From: Burkholderiales bacterium | Lineage (GTDB): Bacteria; Pseudomonadota; Gammaproteobacteria; Burkholderiales; UBA11063 | Direction: 5' to 3' | Assembly: GCA_028693355.1 (NCBI GenBank) | Contig: JAQUVM010000001.1 | Coordinates: forward strand, 1-64,000 | DNA: 64,000 bases | In this document: piece by piece, positions 43,469 through 53,056 of the stretch | How positions within the stretch are numbered: the stretch's first letter is position 1 | Layout of the letters: every line of letters begins with the position of its first letter | Made by a program: the position numbers and the translations under genes | Notes under the pieces: generated by a model | Told to the model about the DNA's origin: nothing | The model's input: only the letters and a program-made list of their open reading frames with translations | Database searches by the model: none

Positions 43469-44695
43469 ATGAGCGAATATAAAATAATAAAAAGAATTAT
43501 AGATTTAGTTTATTATGAAAATAAAAATTTAAATGATTTAATTAATCAGTATAAAGAAGATGAAAATATAGTAAAAATAAGATATATTGTTTATGATTTA
43601 CTACGTTATAGTACATCTATTGATTATATATTGAGTAAACTAGTAAGAAATATTGATTATGATGTAATGGGTATTCTTAGAATAGGTATATATGAGCTTT
43701 GGTTAAGTAAAAAACCTGAATATGCAATTATTAATGATTTAGTTAATTTAACTAAAGAATTTGATGAAAAAAAGAAATCATTTGTAAATGCAGTATTGCG
43801 TAGTTTTCAAAGAAGTAAAGAAAAATTTATAAAAGATATAGATAATGAATACTCGTATAAATATAATATTCCATCATGGTTATTAAACTATTTAAAAAAA
43901 GAATATAAAAATAATTATCTAGAAATAATAAAAAGTTTTATGTATAAACCATCTTTTGGTTTAAGAGTTAATAGTAAAAAGAACTCATATAATGAATATT
44001 TGAAATTATTAATAGAAAATAATATTGAATATAAAGAAATTGATAGCAAAATAGTTTTAGATAAAGCTATTAATGTTAGTGGAATACCGGGCTTTTATGA
44101 GGGCTTGGTGAGTGTCCAAGATGTAGCGGCACAGTATATGCTAGATATATTAAAAAAACATAATATTGAAATAAAAAATGCTCTAGATATATGTAGTGCA
44201 CCAGGTGGCAAAACTTGCCAGTTATTAGAAAATTATGATTGTAATTTAACGTCTGTAGATATAGATGAAAATCGTTTAAAAAAAGTAAAGCAAAATTTAG
44301 ACAGATTAGAACTTAATTGCAATACTATACTAGGCGATGCTAATAATAAACGTTGGTGGAATGGTGACAAGTATGATTTTATTATTGCTGATGTACCTTG
44401 TTCAGCTCTTGGAACTATTAAAAGAAATCCAGATATAAAAATAACACGACGTTTAGAGGAAATTAGTAATTTTGTACAAACGCAAAGAAGTATTATTAAT
44501 AATATTTGGGAATTATTAAATTTAAATTGTTACATGATATATATAACTTGTTCTATTATGAAAGAAGAAAATCAATTAAATGTAGAATGGTTATCTAATA
44601 ATTTAAATGGATTTAAGATTATAGATGAGCTACAAATTTACCCATCTGAAAATAACGATGGTTTGTATTATGCTTTAATTAAAAAAGTAGGATGA
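43469..44695 (+). CDS. rsmB: 16S rRNA (cytosine967-C5)-methyltransferase
   Basis: RsmB methylates C967 of 16S rRNA. The N-terminal NusB-like domain (about residues 1-130; IVYDLLRYSTSIDYIL, FVNAVLRSF) precedes the methyltransferase domain: the SAM motif is ALDICSAPGGKTCQLLE, and the two catalytic cysteines are in ADVPCSALGTIKRNPD and IYITCSIMKEEN. The frame opens at 43457, inside the parS-like site; the ATG at 43469 (MSEYKIIKRI) is the likely start. Codon use is extremely AT-rich even for this genome. Its stop overlaps the first bases of ntrY, so the two are coupled, as in other betaproteobacteria. Confidence 0.93.
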   Translation: MSEYKIIKRIIDLVYYENKNLNDLINQYKEDENIVKIRYIVYDLLRYSTSIDYILSKLVRNIDYDVMGILRIGIYELWLSKKPEYAIINDLVNLTKEFDEKKKSFVNAVLRSFQRSKEKFIKDIDNEYSYKYNIPSWLLNYLKKEYKNNYLEIIKSFMYKPSFGLRVNSKKNSYNEYLKLLIENNIEYKEIDSKIVLDKAINVSGIPGFYEGLVSVQDVAAQYMLDILKKHNIEIKNALDICSAPGGKTCQLLENYDCNLTSVDIDENRLKKVKQNLDRLELNCNTILGDANNKRWWNGDKYDFIIADVPCSALGTIKRNPDIKITRRLEEISNFVQTQRSIINNIWELLNLNCYMIYITCSIMKEENQLNVEWLSNNLNGFKIIDELQIYPSENNDGLYYALIKKVG

Positions 44696-44697
44696 TT

Positions 44698-46824
44698 ATG
44701 AAAAAAATAAATATAATATTTTTTACAGTAATTTTAACATTAATAATGTTTAGTTATTTTTATGTAACTATATATTCAAAATACGATGTTATGCTTTATT
44801 TGAATGATTATAGAAAAATTATTCAATTAAATAAAGTAATAGAAGCAATTTTATTATTTATTATTTTTGGGTTCGTGTATAGATTATTTTTTAGAAAAAA
44901 TAATGCCTTTGGATCTATTCTTACAAAAAAACTATTTATACTATTATCAATAGTGATACTAATACCATCATTAATAAATATAAAAATAGCTAATTACTTT
45001 ATTGATAATACGGTTAATAGATTATTTAATCCTCAAATAGAACAACTTTTAGATAATAGCTTTAATATAGCAGAAGAAAGTATAAAATATTTCTCTAAAG
45101 AATTACGTAAGAAGTCAGTAATTGCAGGTGAATATTTAAAGCTAACTGATAAAGATGAAAGTAAATCAGAAATAGCCAAAGTTAGAAAAATGCTTGATGT
45201 TGATGGGATTAGTATTTATAACAATAAAGGAAATTTATTAGTTCAAGATAACGATAAGAAATATTTAAACGATGAGTTAGAAGATTTTATTGTAGCCAAA
45301 ATAAAAAAAGTTGGTTATTTTTATGAAATAAATAAAAGCAAAGGTGGAGATTATATATTTAATTATTATCAATATTATAATGATGGAAAAATAGTTGCTT
45401 TAAGTCAAATTGCTCCAGAATTTATAAAAATTGATAATAATAATATATTGCATAATAAAGAACTTTATCAAGGATTATTAAATAATAAAGATAATTTAAA
45501 AGATGTATACACGAGTACTCTGATTATAAGTGTTTTATTATCTATAACTATTGCTGTGTTATTAACGTTATTCTTTGCACAATTTTTGATAAAACGTATT
45601 TCTAGTTTAATTGAAAATATAGAGTCTATAAAAAAAGGTTCTTATAGTAATCAAAATATATTTAAAGGTAATGATGAATTATCTCAATTAATTCACTCTT
45701 TTAATGATATGGGACATAGCTTGGAAGAATCTCAAAAAATAGAGAAAAAGCAAAAATTAGAATTAACGGAATACAAAAATTATCTTGAAAATATTATAAA
45801 TAATCTAAGCCTTAGTGTGATAGTTTATGATGATAAATATGTTATAAAAAATGTTAATTTAATAACACAAGATATTTTAAATATAGAAATAAATGATATA
45901 TTAAATATAAATATTGATAAATGGGATAATTCATATAAACATTTAGAAGGTTTAATTAAACTAATTAAAACAAAACTAGAATATGAATTAAATGAATGGG
46001 AAGAAAATATAGTATTTAGATATAAACATTATATAAAAAATTTATATGTAAAAACTATTCGTTATGAAATAAATGGCAGTATTGAATATATTACATTAAT
46101 AAGTGATGTAACTAATCTAATTATAGCTAGGCAAAATCAAGCTTGGGCTGATATTGCAAAACGATTAGCTCATGAAATAAAAAACCCATTAACGCCAATA
46201 GTTCTATCAGCTGAACGTATTCAAATGAAATTAGTTCCGAAGTTGATAGAAAAAGATCAGGAATTTTTAAATAGATTAGTTAATCAAATTATTTTACAAG
46301 TTGATGATTTAAAAGAGCTTGTTAATAAGTTTAGAGATTTTGCTAACATAAGTAAACCGCATTTAGTTAGACTTAATTTGGTAGAGTTTTTTAATCAATT
46401 TATGATACTTTATGAAAATATGAGCTTTATAAAACTTATCCATAATTTACCAGAAAATAAGAGTTTTGTTTTAGGTGATCAAAGTTTATTAAGACAAGTT
46501 TTTCATAACTTAGTAAAAAATTCTATAGAAAGTGTTGAAAATAATGAAAATAAAGATGTAAAAATTACCTTAACATGTACAGAAAATGTTATGAATATTT
46601 TGGTTAGTGATAATGGGCATGGTTTTAGTGAAAACATTATGAATAACCTGTTTGAGCCTTATCAGACAACGAAAGGAGTTAAAGGAAGTGGCCTAGGCAT
46701 GGCAATAGTTAAGAAAATTATTGATGAGCATCATGGAAAAATTGAAGTATTTAATGACGATGGAGCTAATATTGTAGTAAAATTACCACTAACCGTTTCC
46801 AATGTAGAATTTGATAGGTTATAA
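44698..46824 (+). CDS. ntrY: NtrY-type membrane sensor histidine kinase
   Basis: NtrY phosphorylates NtrX. The N-terminus has membrane segments (about residues 4-25, 45-65 and 80-100), an extracytoplasmic stretch, and another segment near 280-300. Then come a HAMP domain (ISSLIENIESIKKGSYS ... DELSQLIHSFNDMG), a PAS-like region, a HisKA motif RLAHEIKNPLTPIVLS with the phosphorylated His, and an ATPase domain with VKNSIES, VSDNGHGFS and GSGLGMAIVKKIIDEH. The ATG at 44698 has TAGG at a suitable distance; the one at 44692 does not. At about 709 residues it is complete. In Neisseria this system affects nitrogen and respiratory genes; the signal is unknown here. Confidence 0.92.
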   Translation: MKKINIIFFTVILTLIMFSYFYVTIYSKYDVMLYLNDYRKIIQLNKVIEAILLFIIFGFVYRLFFRKNNAFGSILTKKLFILLSIVILIPSLINIKIANYFIDNTVNRLFNPQIEQLLDNSFNIAEESIKYFSKELRKKSVIAGEYLKLTDKDESKSEIAKVRKMLDVDGISIYNNKGNLLVQDNDKKYLNDELEDFIVAKIKKVGYFYEINKSKGGDYIFNYYQYYNDGKIVALSQIAPEFIKIDNNNILHNKELYQGLLNNKDNLKDVYTSTLIISVLLSITIAVLLTLFFAQFLIKRISSLIENIESIKKGSYSNQNIFKGNDELSQLIHSFNDMGHSLEESQKIEKKQKLELTEYKNYLENIINNLSLSVIVYDDKYVIKNVNLITQDILNIEINDILNINIDKWDNSYKHLEGLIKLIKTKLEYELNEWEENIVFRYKHYIKNLYVKTIRYEINGSIEYITLISDVTNLIIARQNQAWADIAKRLAHEIKNPLTPIVLSAERIQMKLVPKLIEKDQEFLNRLVNQIILQVDDLKELVNKFRDFANISKPHLVRLNLVEFFNQFMILYENMSFIKLIHNLPENKSFVLGDQSLLRQVFHNLVKNSIESVENNENKDVKITLTCTENVMNILVSDNGHGFSENIMNNLFEPYQTTKGVKGSGLGMAIVKKIIDEHHGKIEVFNDDGANIVVKLPLTVSNVEFDRL

Positions 46825-46891
46825 TTAATAAATTAATAAAAATTGATAAGGCATTATACTGTCTTATCAACGTATAAATTTGGAGGACAAA

Positions 46892-47473
46892 TTGAGTAAA
46901 ACAATTTTAATAGTTGATGATGAATTAGGAATTCGCGAGCTATTGAGAGAATGTCTGGAAGATGAAGGATATTCTGTTAAGTTAGCGGAAAATGCACTAG
47001 AGGCAGATAAATTAGTAAAAGATAATAGATTTGATTTAATTTTGATGGATGTTTGGTTACCTGATATGGATGGAGTTTCTTTATTTAAGAGATTTTTATC
47101 TAACGGTGTAGTTACACCTGTTATCATGATGTCAGGTCATGCTTCAATTACAAGTGCGTTAGAAGCAATTAGAATTGGTGCAAGAGATTTCTTAGAAAAA
47201 CCACTTTCTTTAAGTAAGTTGCTTCCATTAGTGGATAAGCATATATTAAAGGAAATCGGTGGTAATGATGGATTATTAGAAGATATTTCTGAAATCATTA
47301 CCTTAGATTTAAATAATCCTTTAAAGGGTATTAAAGAAAATCTAGAAAGAAGATATTTCCTATATCATATGAATAAATACCGTGGTAATATTACTAAGAT
47401 AGCAGAAGTATCTGGAGTGGATAGAGCTCATTTATACCGTAAGTTTAAAACGCTTGGTATAAAAATAAAATAA
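46892..47473 (+). CDS. ntrX: NtrX-type response regulator lacking the AAA+ domain
   Basis: The 193-residue protein has a receiver domain (ILIVDDELGIRELLRE, phosphoacceptor Asp53 in LILMDVWLPDMDG, and the conserved Lys in DFLEKPLSL). After a short linker comes a Fis-type helix-turn-helix: HMNKYRGNITKIAEVSGVDR then AHLYRKFKTLGI. Typical NtrX has about 450 residues with a sigma-54-activating AAA+ domain between these parts; here it is absent. The start is a TTG at 46892 with GGAGG five bases before it (an earlier TTG at 46880 would put the GGAGG inside the gene). It pairs with ntrY upstream and ends with a strong terminator. Confidence 0.9.
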   Translation: MSKTILIVDDELGIRELLRECLEDEGYSVKLAENALEADKLVKDNRFDLILMDVWLPDMDGVSLFKRFLSNGVVTPVIMMSGHASITSALEAIRIGARDFLEKPLSLSKLLPLVDKHILKEIGGNDGLLEDISEIITLDLNNPLKGIKENLERRYFLYHMNKYRGNITKIAEVSGVDRAHLYRKFKTLGIKIK

Positions 47474-47490
47474 CTAAAAAAGTAATCAAA

Positions 47491-47514
47491 AATTCCGGAG
47501 CAATCTCCGGAATT
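47491..47514 (+). terminator. Rho-independent terminator after ntrX
   Basis: AATTCCGGAG (47491-47500) and CTCCGGAATT (47505-47514) form a perfect 10-bp GC-containing stem with a 4-base loop, followed by TATTTTATT. Confidence 0.92.
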
Positions 47515-47536
47515 TATTTTATTGTGTGACAAAATA

Positions 47537-48904
47537 ATGCAAATATTTAATACTTTAAACAAAATAAAAGAACCATTAGTAACAATTCAAGCAAATAAAT
47601 TAAAAATGTATGTTTGTGGTCAAACTGTATATGACTATTGTCATCTTGGGCATGCTCGTAAAGCGGTTGTATTTGATATGATACGACGTTGGTTTATAGC
47701 AAGCGGTTATGAAGTTACTTTTGTAGAAAATATTACAGATATTGATGACAAAATTATTACGCGTGCTAGTGAAAATAATGAAACGATTTATCAGTTAACA
47801 GAGCGTTTTACTAAGTATATGCATGAAGATTTTGATAGACTTGGTGTAATGCGTCCAGATATTCAACCTCGTGCAACTGATTATATTCCGCAGATGCTAA
47901 ATATTGTACAAGGTTTAATTGATAAGGGATTTGCTTATCAAGCTTTAAATGGTGATGTATATTACCGTGTACGTAAATTTGATGGGTATGGTAAGTTATC
48001 AGGAAAGCATTTAGATGACCTATGTGCTGGTGAACGTGTAGATGTTGATGAAAATAAAGAAGATCCATTAGATTTTGTATTATGGAAGTCTGCAAAAGCA
48101 GATGAACCACATTGGGATTCACAATTTGGTAAAGGACGTCCAGGTTGGCATATTGAATGTTCAGCTATGTCAGAAGATATATTAGGCAAGCATTTTGATA
48201 TACATGGTGGTGGTCAAGATTTGCAATTTCCACATCATGAAAATGAGATTGCGCAAAGTGAAGCTCATAATGGCTGTACTTTTGCTAAATATTGGATGCA
48301 TAATGGGTTTCTAAATATAAATGATGAAAAAATGTCTAAATCATTAGGTAATTTTTTTACATTACGTGATGTGTTAGATGAGTATCAAGCAGAAGTAGTT
48401 AGATTTTTTATGCTAAGAAGTCATTATCGTAGCCCATTAAATTTTAGTCATGATAATTTAGTTGATGCAAAAAATACGTTAACTAAAATGTATCAAAGTT
48501 TACGTGTTTATAATAATTTACAATTAGATAAAGCAAAGATAGATTGGTCAAATGAATTTGCTTATAAATTTAAATCAGCAATGGATGATGATTTTAATAC
48601 TTCGCTTGCAATTAGTGTTTTATTTGAATTATTATCTGAAATAAATCGTGCTAAAAACGAAGAGTTGGCAAATTTATTATTTAATTTAGCTAATTTAATT
48701 GGTATTTTAACAAGTAATCCAGAAGATTTTTTACAATCTGGATCTAATGTAGATGCTAATTATGTTAATCAAATGATAGAAAAGCGTAAGCAAGCTCGTC
48801 TTGATAAAAATTTTGCTTTATCTGATGAAATTCGCGATAAATTATTATCCGAAGGAATTTTACTTGAAGATAGTAAAGATGGTACGATTTGGCGTAAAAT
48901 TTAG
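47537..48904 (+). CDS. cysS: Cysteinyl-tRNA synthetase
   Basis: CysS charges tRNA-Cys. It is a class I enzyme: zinc-binding MYVCGQTVYD, the HIGH-type motif CHLGHAR, GWHIECSAMSEDILG, FPHHENEIAQSEA and the KMSKS motif DEKMSKSLGNFF are all intact. The frame opens at a TTG at 47522; the ATG at 47537 begins MQIFNTLNKIKEP, the usual start, and gives 455 residues. No clear ribosome-binding site is seen, and the gene follows the ntrX terminator closely, so its promoter must be short. It ends in a strong bidirectional terminator. Confidence 0.96.
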   Translation: MQIFNTLNKIKEPLVTIQANKLKMYVCGQTVYDYCHLGHARKAVVFDMIRRWFIASGYEVTFVENITDIDDKIITRASENNETIYQLTERFTKYMHEDFDRLGVMRPDIQPRATDYIPQMLNIVQGLIDKGFAYQALNGDVYYRVRKFDGYGKLSGKHLDDLCAGERVDVDENKEDPLDFVLWKSAKADEPHWDSQFGKGRPGWHIECSAMSEDILGKHFDIHGGGQDLQFPHHENEIAQSEAHNGCTFAKYWMHNGFLNINDEKMSKSLGNFFTLRDVLDEYQAEVVRFFMLRSHYRSPLNFSHDNLVDAKNTLTKMYQSLRVYNNLQLDKAKIDWSNEFAYKFKSAMDDDFNTSLAISVLFELLSEINRAKNEELANLLFNLANLIGILTSNPEDFLQSGSNVDANYVNQMIEKRKQARLDKNFALSDEIRDKLLSEGILLEDSKDGTIWRKI

Positions 48905-48926
48905 CTGATTGTATTCATAATCATAT

Positions 48927-48966
48927 AAAAATCAACCTAGATAATTATTATCTAGGTTGATTTTTT
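48927..48966. terminator. Strong bidirectional terminator
   Basis: AAAAATCAACCTAGATAA (48927-48944) pairs with its complement (48948-48965) over 18 bp with a 3-base loop. It separates the convergent genes cysS and the prolyl oligopeptidase. Confidence 0.95.
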
Positions 48967-48971
48967 AGTAA

Positions 48972-51164
48972 TTAATTACTATTTATTTTTGTATTAGTTT
49001 GATTAAAAAATAGTGTCCACATATCAATTTGAGCTTCAGTTGTATTATATGGACCATGACCTTGACCTGCGTATGCTTTTAATAAATATGGATTAGTGCC
49101 ACCAGCAGAATTTTGCATAGTTGCTGCAAATTTATAACTATGTGATGGTACAACTCTACCATCTTCCATACCTGCCATGATTAACATAGATGGGTATGAT
49201 ATATTTCTTACATTTTGCAACGGAGAAATAGTCATTATATTATTAAACTGATCTTGGATTGAGCTATAACCAAAATCAGAATACCAAGTAAATCCATTTG
49301 TAAATAATTGATAACGTAATAGATCATGTACACCAACCATTGGGAATACGACTTTAAACAAATTAGGATTTTGTAATGCTGTAATAGCGGTTGTTATCCC
49401 ACCATTAGATGCACCCCATAATGCTAATTTAGATGGGTTAGTATAGCCATTATTAATTATATAATTGGCAACTGTAGCAACATCGTTATAAGTATTTTGT
49501 TTATTGAATAATCTTCCACTATTATACCAAGAGGTTCCATATTCGCCACCTCCACGAACTTGAGCTACAACAGAAACACCACCACTTTTTAATAAAAGTA
49601 TATTATTTTGATCAAAGAATGGTTTTACTGCAGTATCAAATCCACCGTAAACATAAATTAGAGCTGGGTTACTATTATCAAGTTTTATACCTTTTTTATG
49701 AGCTATAAATATTGAAATTTCTGCTCCATCAGTAGATGGTACAAAAAACTCTTTCATTTCGTAATCATTAGAATTAAATCCAAGGATTGAATCATTACCT
49801 ATTTTGTTGCTAATTTGTGTATTAGGATTATAATTATATGCTCTCCATGGAGTAATCATGTTTGAATATTGATATTGAAATTCTGATGTTGATTCATTAC
49901 AATCAAAAGCTTCATCATTTAGTCCACCTATACCTGGTAATTCAATATTTATAGGAGTAGAGTTATCACTCTCATAGCGATAAAGTTTACTTGCTCCGTT
50001 TACTAATACTTCTGCATAATAATAGTTCCCACAGATAGAAATTGCATTTACAATATCATTGTTATTTGCAGGGAGAATATTGTGCCAATTAGATGACTCT
50101 GTATTATTTGGGTTAACCGAAATAAGACGTTTTTGGGCAGCTCCTTGAGTAGTTTGAATTAATAAATTATTATTAGATTCTATATTAGCAATTGAAAATT
50201 CAGATTTATAATTATCTCCCAAAATCATAGTTGGTGGAACATTCATATTTGTGGGATCTAAGCTATAAATTTGACTATTTGTATCAATGTTAGTTTGGAA
50301 ATAGAATATATCACTACTTAAGTTAGGATATAAATTTATGGATAAAATTTCTCCGCCACTAAATATTAATTTATCTGTAGATTGTGATGTGCCAATTTGG
50401 TGATAATAAAGATCTTGGTGATTATAATTAGAAGTATGAACATCGGTGATATTTTTTGGTTTTACATAGAAGAAACCATCATTATAAATAGTAAAAAAAC
50501 TTGTTGAATATTTAATTTCATCATTTGGCATTAATTCTTTTGTATCATTGTTTATGACTGAGATTATTCCTGCATCAAGATTAGGATCTTGAGTTTTAGT
50601 AATTGTATATGCATTATCTGATGTAACACCAGTTTGAACAACACTTTCATCTTCGTTTATTATACCAAGTTTATTTAAATCAAGAAATAGAGTACCAACG
50701 TTATTAATATTATTCGTAACATATATCTTATTATCCACAGAAACGTGTTCAAAATTACTGCGATGATTTGGTTTAGTATTAAAGTTAATTTTTTTATCTT
50801 TGGTGTAATAATATTTATCATTTACTTTAATAAAATGACGATTTATTATATGATCATTTTTTAATGATTTAAGCGTTGAGTATTGCGTTAAAAGATTTTC
50901 TACTATAGTATATTCTGGTAACTTACTAATGTAACTATTACTAAAATAATTTTGATTATCTACCCATTCTAATGTTTGATCGCTATTAATACTCTCCATC
51001 CATTGATACGGGTCAGCAACTATATTACCAAAATAATTATTTGTAGTATCTGTAGCTAGAGATGCAGGATAGTTTAATTTTTTAGGTCCATTATTTGGGC
51101 TACTTCCACCACTGCAAGATATAATTCCCGAGGCTGATAACAAACAAATTAATATTTTTTTCAC
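48972..51164 (-). CDS. Prolyl oligopeptidase-family lipoprotein (S9A)
   Basis: The 730-residue protein has an N-terminal lipoprotein signal (SASGIISC). Residues about 35-95 match the S9A start (NIVADPYQWMESINSDQTLE). A divergent seven-bladed propeller region follows, and the C-terminal hydrolase domain holds the triad: Ser in LWGASNGGITTA, Asp in MEDGRVVPSHSYK and His in GQGHGPYN. VAQVRGGGEYGTSWY is also typical of the family. Prolyl oligopeptidases cut short peptides after proline. Most are cytosolic or periplasmic; here the lipobox indicates anchoring in an envelope membrane. A single DnaA box falls in its coding sequence at 50731 and is probably chance. Confidence 0.9.
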   Translation of the reverse strand: MKKILICLLSASGIISCSGGSSPNNGPKKLNYPASLATDTTNNYFGNIVADPYQWMESINSDQTLEWVDNQNYFSNSYISKLPEYTIVENLLTQYSTLKSLKNDHIINRHFIKVNDKYYYTKDKKINFNTKPNHRSNFEHVSVDNKIYVTNNINNVGTLFLDLNKLGIINEDESVVQTGVTSDNAYTITKTQDPNLDAGIISVINNDTKELMPNDEIKYSTSFFTIYNDGFFYVKPKNITDVHTSNYNHQDLYYHQIGTSQSTDKLIFSGGEILSINLYPNLSSDIFYFQTNIDTNSQIYSLDPTNMNVPPTMILGDNYKSEFSIANIESNNNLLIQTTQGAAQKRLISVNPNNTESSNWHNILPANNNDIVNAISICGNYYYAEVLVNGASKLYRYESDNSTPINIELPGIGGLNDEAFDCNESTSEFQYQYSNMITPWRAYNYNPNTQISNKIGNDSILGFNSNDYEMKEFFVPSTDGAEISIFIAHKKGIKLDNSNPALIYVYGGFDTAVKPFFDQNNILLLKSGGVSVVAQVRGGGEYGTSWYNSGRLFNKQNTYNDVATVANYIINNGYTNPSKLALWGASNGGITTAITALQNPNLFKVVFPMVGVHDLLRYQLFTNGFTWYSDFGYSSIQDQFNNIMTISPLQNVRNISYPSMLIMAGMEDGRVVPSHSYKFAATMQNSAGGTNPYLLKAYAGQGHGPYNTTEAQIDMWTLFFNQTNTKINSN

Positions 51165-51344
51165 AATATTTTCTTCTTTTATAGATATATTACAACTTTT
51201 TATGGATAATTATAACATTGGTGTTTTATTAAATCTATCCAAGATTAGGAATTTATAAAATATAGGTTTTATTATTGATTATAGTATATTGTTTTATAAA
51301 TTATGTAATAATAGTCAAGTAAAAGGATTTTTATAGGTGATATT

Positions 51345-53039
51345 ATGAACTATTGTAATGGTAAAAAAATCTATAATACTGTATCTAAAGCAAATAATAC
51401 TGCAGAATATGTAGTGGCTCGTTTAGCTGATTTGGGTATATCTCATGCATTCACAATTCCTGGTGATTTTGCTTTTCCTATTGATCATGCTCTTGTATCA
51501 AATAATAAATTAAAAAATATCATTAATGCTAATGAATTAAACGCTAGCTATGCTGCGGATGGTTATGCTCGTATTAGTGGTGCTGCTATTTTGTGTACTA
51601 CATATGCGGTAGGCGAATTAAGCGCACTTAATGGCGTTATGGGAGCTAAAGCTGAGAACTTAGTAGTCTTTCATCTAGTTGGTACACCAAATGATGCAGC
51701 TATAGCTAAACGTCGTCAAATTCATCATACATTAGGTGATGGTGTATTTGGAAATTTTGCTGATTTATCAGCTGCAGCTACTTGTGTATCTGCGGTAATT
51801 ACACCAGATAATGCTAGATCTGAAATGAACCGTGTTATAAAAGAAGCATTTAAGCATCGTAAACCTGCATATATACAAATTTCTTTTGATGATGGTAATC
51901 GTCCAGTTACTGATACTACTTCTGAGGATGATAATTGTCACGAAATAGTAAGTAATCCACAGCAATTAACACAAGCAGTTAAATTGATTACTGAAGCATT
52001 AAATGATAATAAAAAAATAGTAGCAATACCATCAATTAAATTAGATAGATTTGGCATTACAGAGCAAGCTTTAAAATTAGTTGAGAAGTTAAATATTCCG
52101 TTTGTGATTATGCCACATGATAAAAGTGTATTTTCGGAACATCATCCACAATATGCTGGGTTTTATGCCGGATTATTATCTGATGATGGAGTATCTGAAT
52201 TAGTTGAAAGTGCGGATTTAATCTTAAATATTGGTGATGTTTTTTGGTCTGATTTTAATACATCAGGGTTTACAAATAATTTAGACTTAAGTAAAGTTTT
52301 AAATTTAGCACCACATTATGTAGAAAACCAAAAAGAACGAATTACAAACGTTTATTTATCAGAATTACTTGATATTTTACTTGAGGATGTAGAGAGTATT
52401 AATTATGTGCATATACATAAGCACCCACAATTAAAACAATTACCAATAAATAAAGATAAGTTAACTTTAAAATCTTTTTATAATCAATTATTACATTTTT
52501 TAAAACCAAATGATAATTTAGTTGTTGAAACTGGATCTTCTTCCCTAAACCTACCTAAATTTAAAATCCCAGATGGCACAAAATATTTTAATCAAACCTT
52601 ATGGGGATCAATTGGTTGGGCAACTCCTGCTACGCTTGGAGTATCATTAGCTGATACAAATTCACGAGCAATCTTAGTAACAGGTGAAGGATCACATCAA
52701 TTAACCTTAAATGAGTTAGGAGTAATGGGACGTTATAAAATTAATCCAATAATATTTTGTATTAATAATGATGGCTATATGGTTGAGAGAGCTTTAGAAC
52801 TTAATCCTGATTATAGTTATGATGATGTGGCTAGATTAAATTATACTAAGTTACCAGAGGCATTTGCTTGTAACAATTGGCTAGTATTTAAGGTAAAAAC
52901 TGAAAAAGAGTTATCTGATGCAATTAAAGAAGCAAGAAATCATCCATACGGGGTTTATATTGAAGTAATCACAGGTAAGTATGATTATGGTGATACGCTA
53001 AACTTCTTTAATAGTCATTTAAAAGATATGTATGGCTAA
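51345..53039 (+). CDS. Thiamine-diphosphate-dependent 2-keto acid decarboxylase (indolepyruvate/pyruvate decarboxylase type)
   Basis: The 564-residue enzyme has the three-domain thiamine-diphosphate fold. The catalytic Glu lies in ANELNASYAADGYAR, the active-site His pair in RQIHHTLGDG, and the cofactor motif runs from GEGSHQLTLNELG to FCINNDGYMVERAL. The His pair is found in pyruvate and indolepyruvate decarboxylases but not in acetolactate synthase. It would release an aldehyde and CO2 from pyruvate, indolepyruvate or phenylpyruvate. It stands alone; an aminotransferase 800 bp downstream could supply 2-keto acids, but there is no direct link. Substrate preference cannot be decided by eye. 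Confidence 0.88.
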   Translation: MNYCNGKKIYNTVSKANNTAEYVVARLADLGISHAFTIPGDFAFPIDHALVSNNKLKNIINANELNASYAADGYARISGAAILCTTYAVGELSALNGVMGAKAENLVVFHLVGTPNDAAIAKRRQIHHTLGDGVFGNFADLSAAATCVSAVITPDNARSEMNRVIKEAFKHRKPAYIQISFDDGNRPVTDTTSEDDNCHEIVSNPQQLTQAVKLITEALNDNKKIVAIPSIKLDRFGITEQALKLVEKLNIPFVIMPHDKSVFSEHHPQYAGFYAGLLSDDGVSELVESADLILNIGDVFWSDFNTSGFTNNLDLSKVLNLAPHYVENQKERITNVYLSELLDILLEDVESINYVHIHKHPQLKQLPINKDKLTLKSFYNQLLHFLKPNDNLVVETGSSSLNLPKFKIPDGTKYFNQTLWGSIGWATPATLGVSLADTNSRAILVTGEGSHQLTLNELGVMGRYKINPIIFCINNDGYMVERALELNPDYSYDDVARLNYTKLPEAFACNNWLVFKVKTEKELSDAIKEARNHPYGVYIEVITGKYDYGDTLNFFNSHLKDMYG

Positions 53040-53056
53040 TATTTTACAGATTTAAT

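Noticed and set aside
50731-50739. Sixth DnaA box TTATCCACA
   Set aside because: It is a single copy inside the prolyl oligopeptidase gene, 9 kb from the cluster, and is expected by chance at this base composition.
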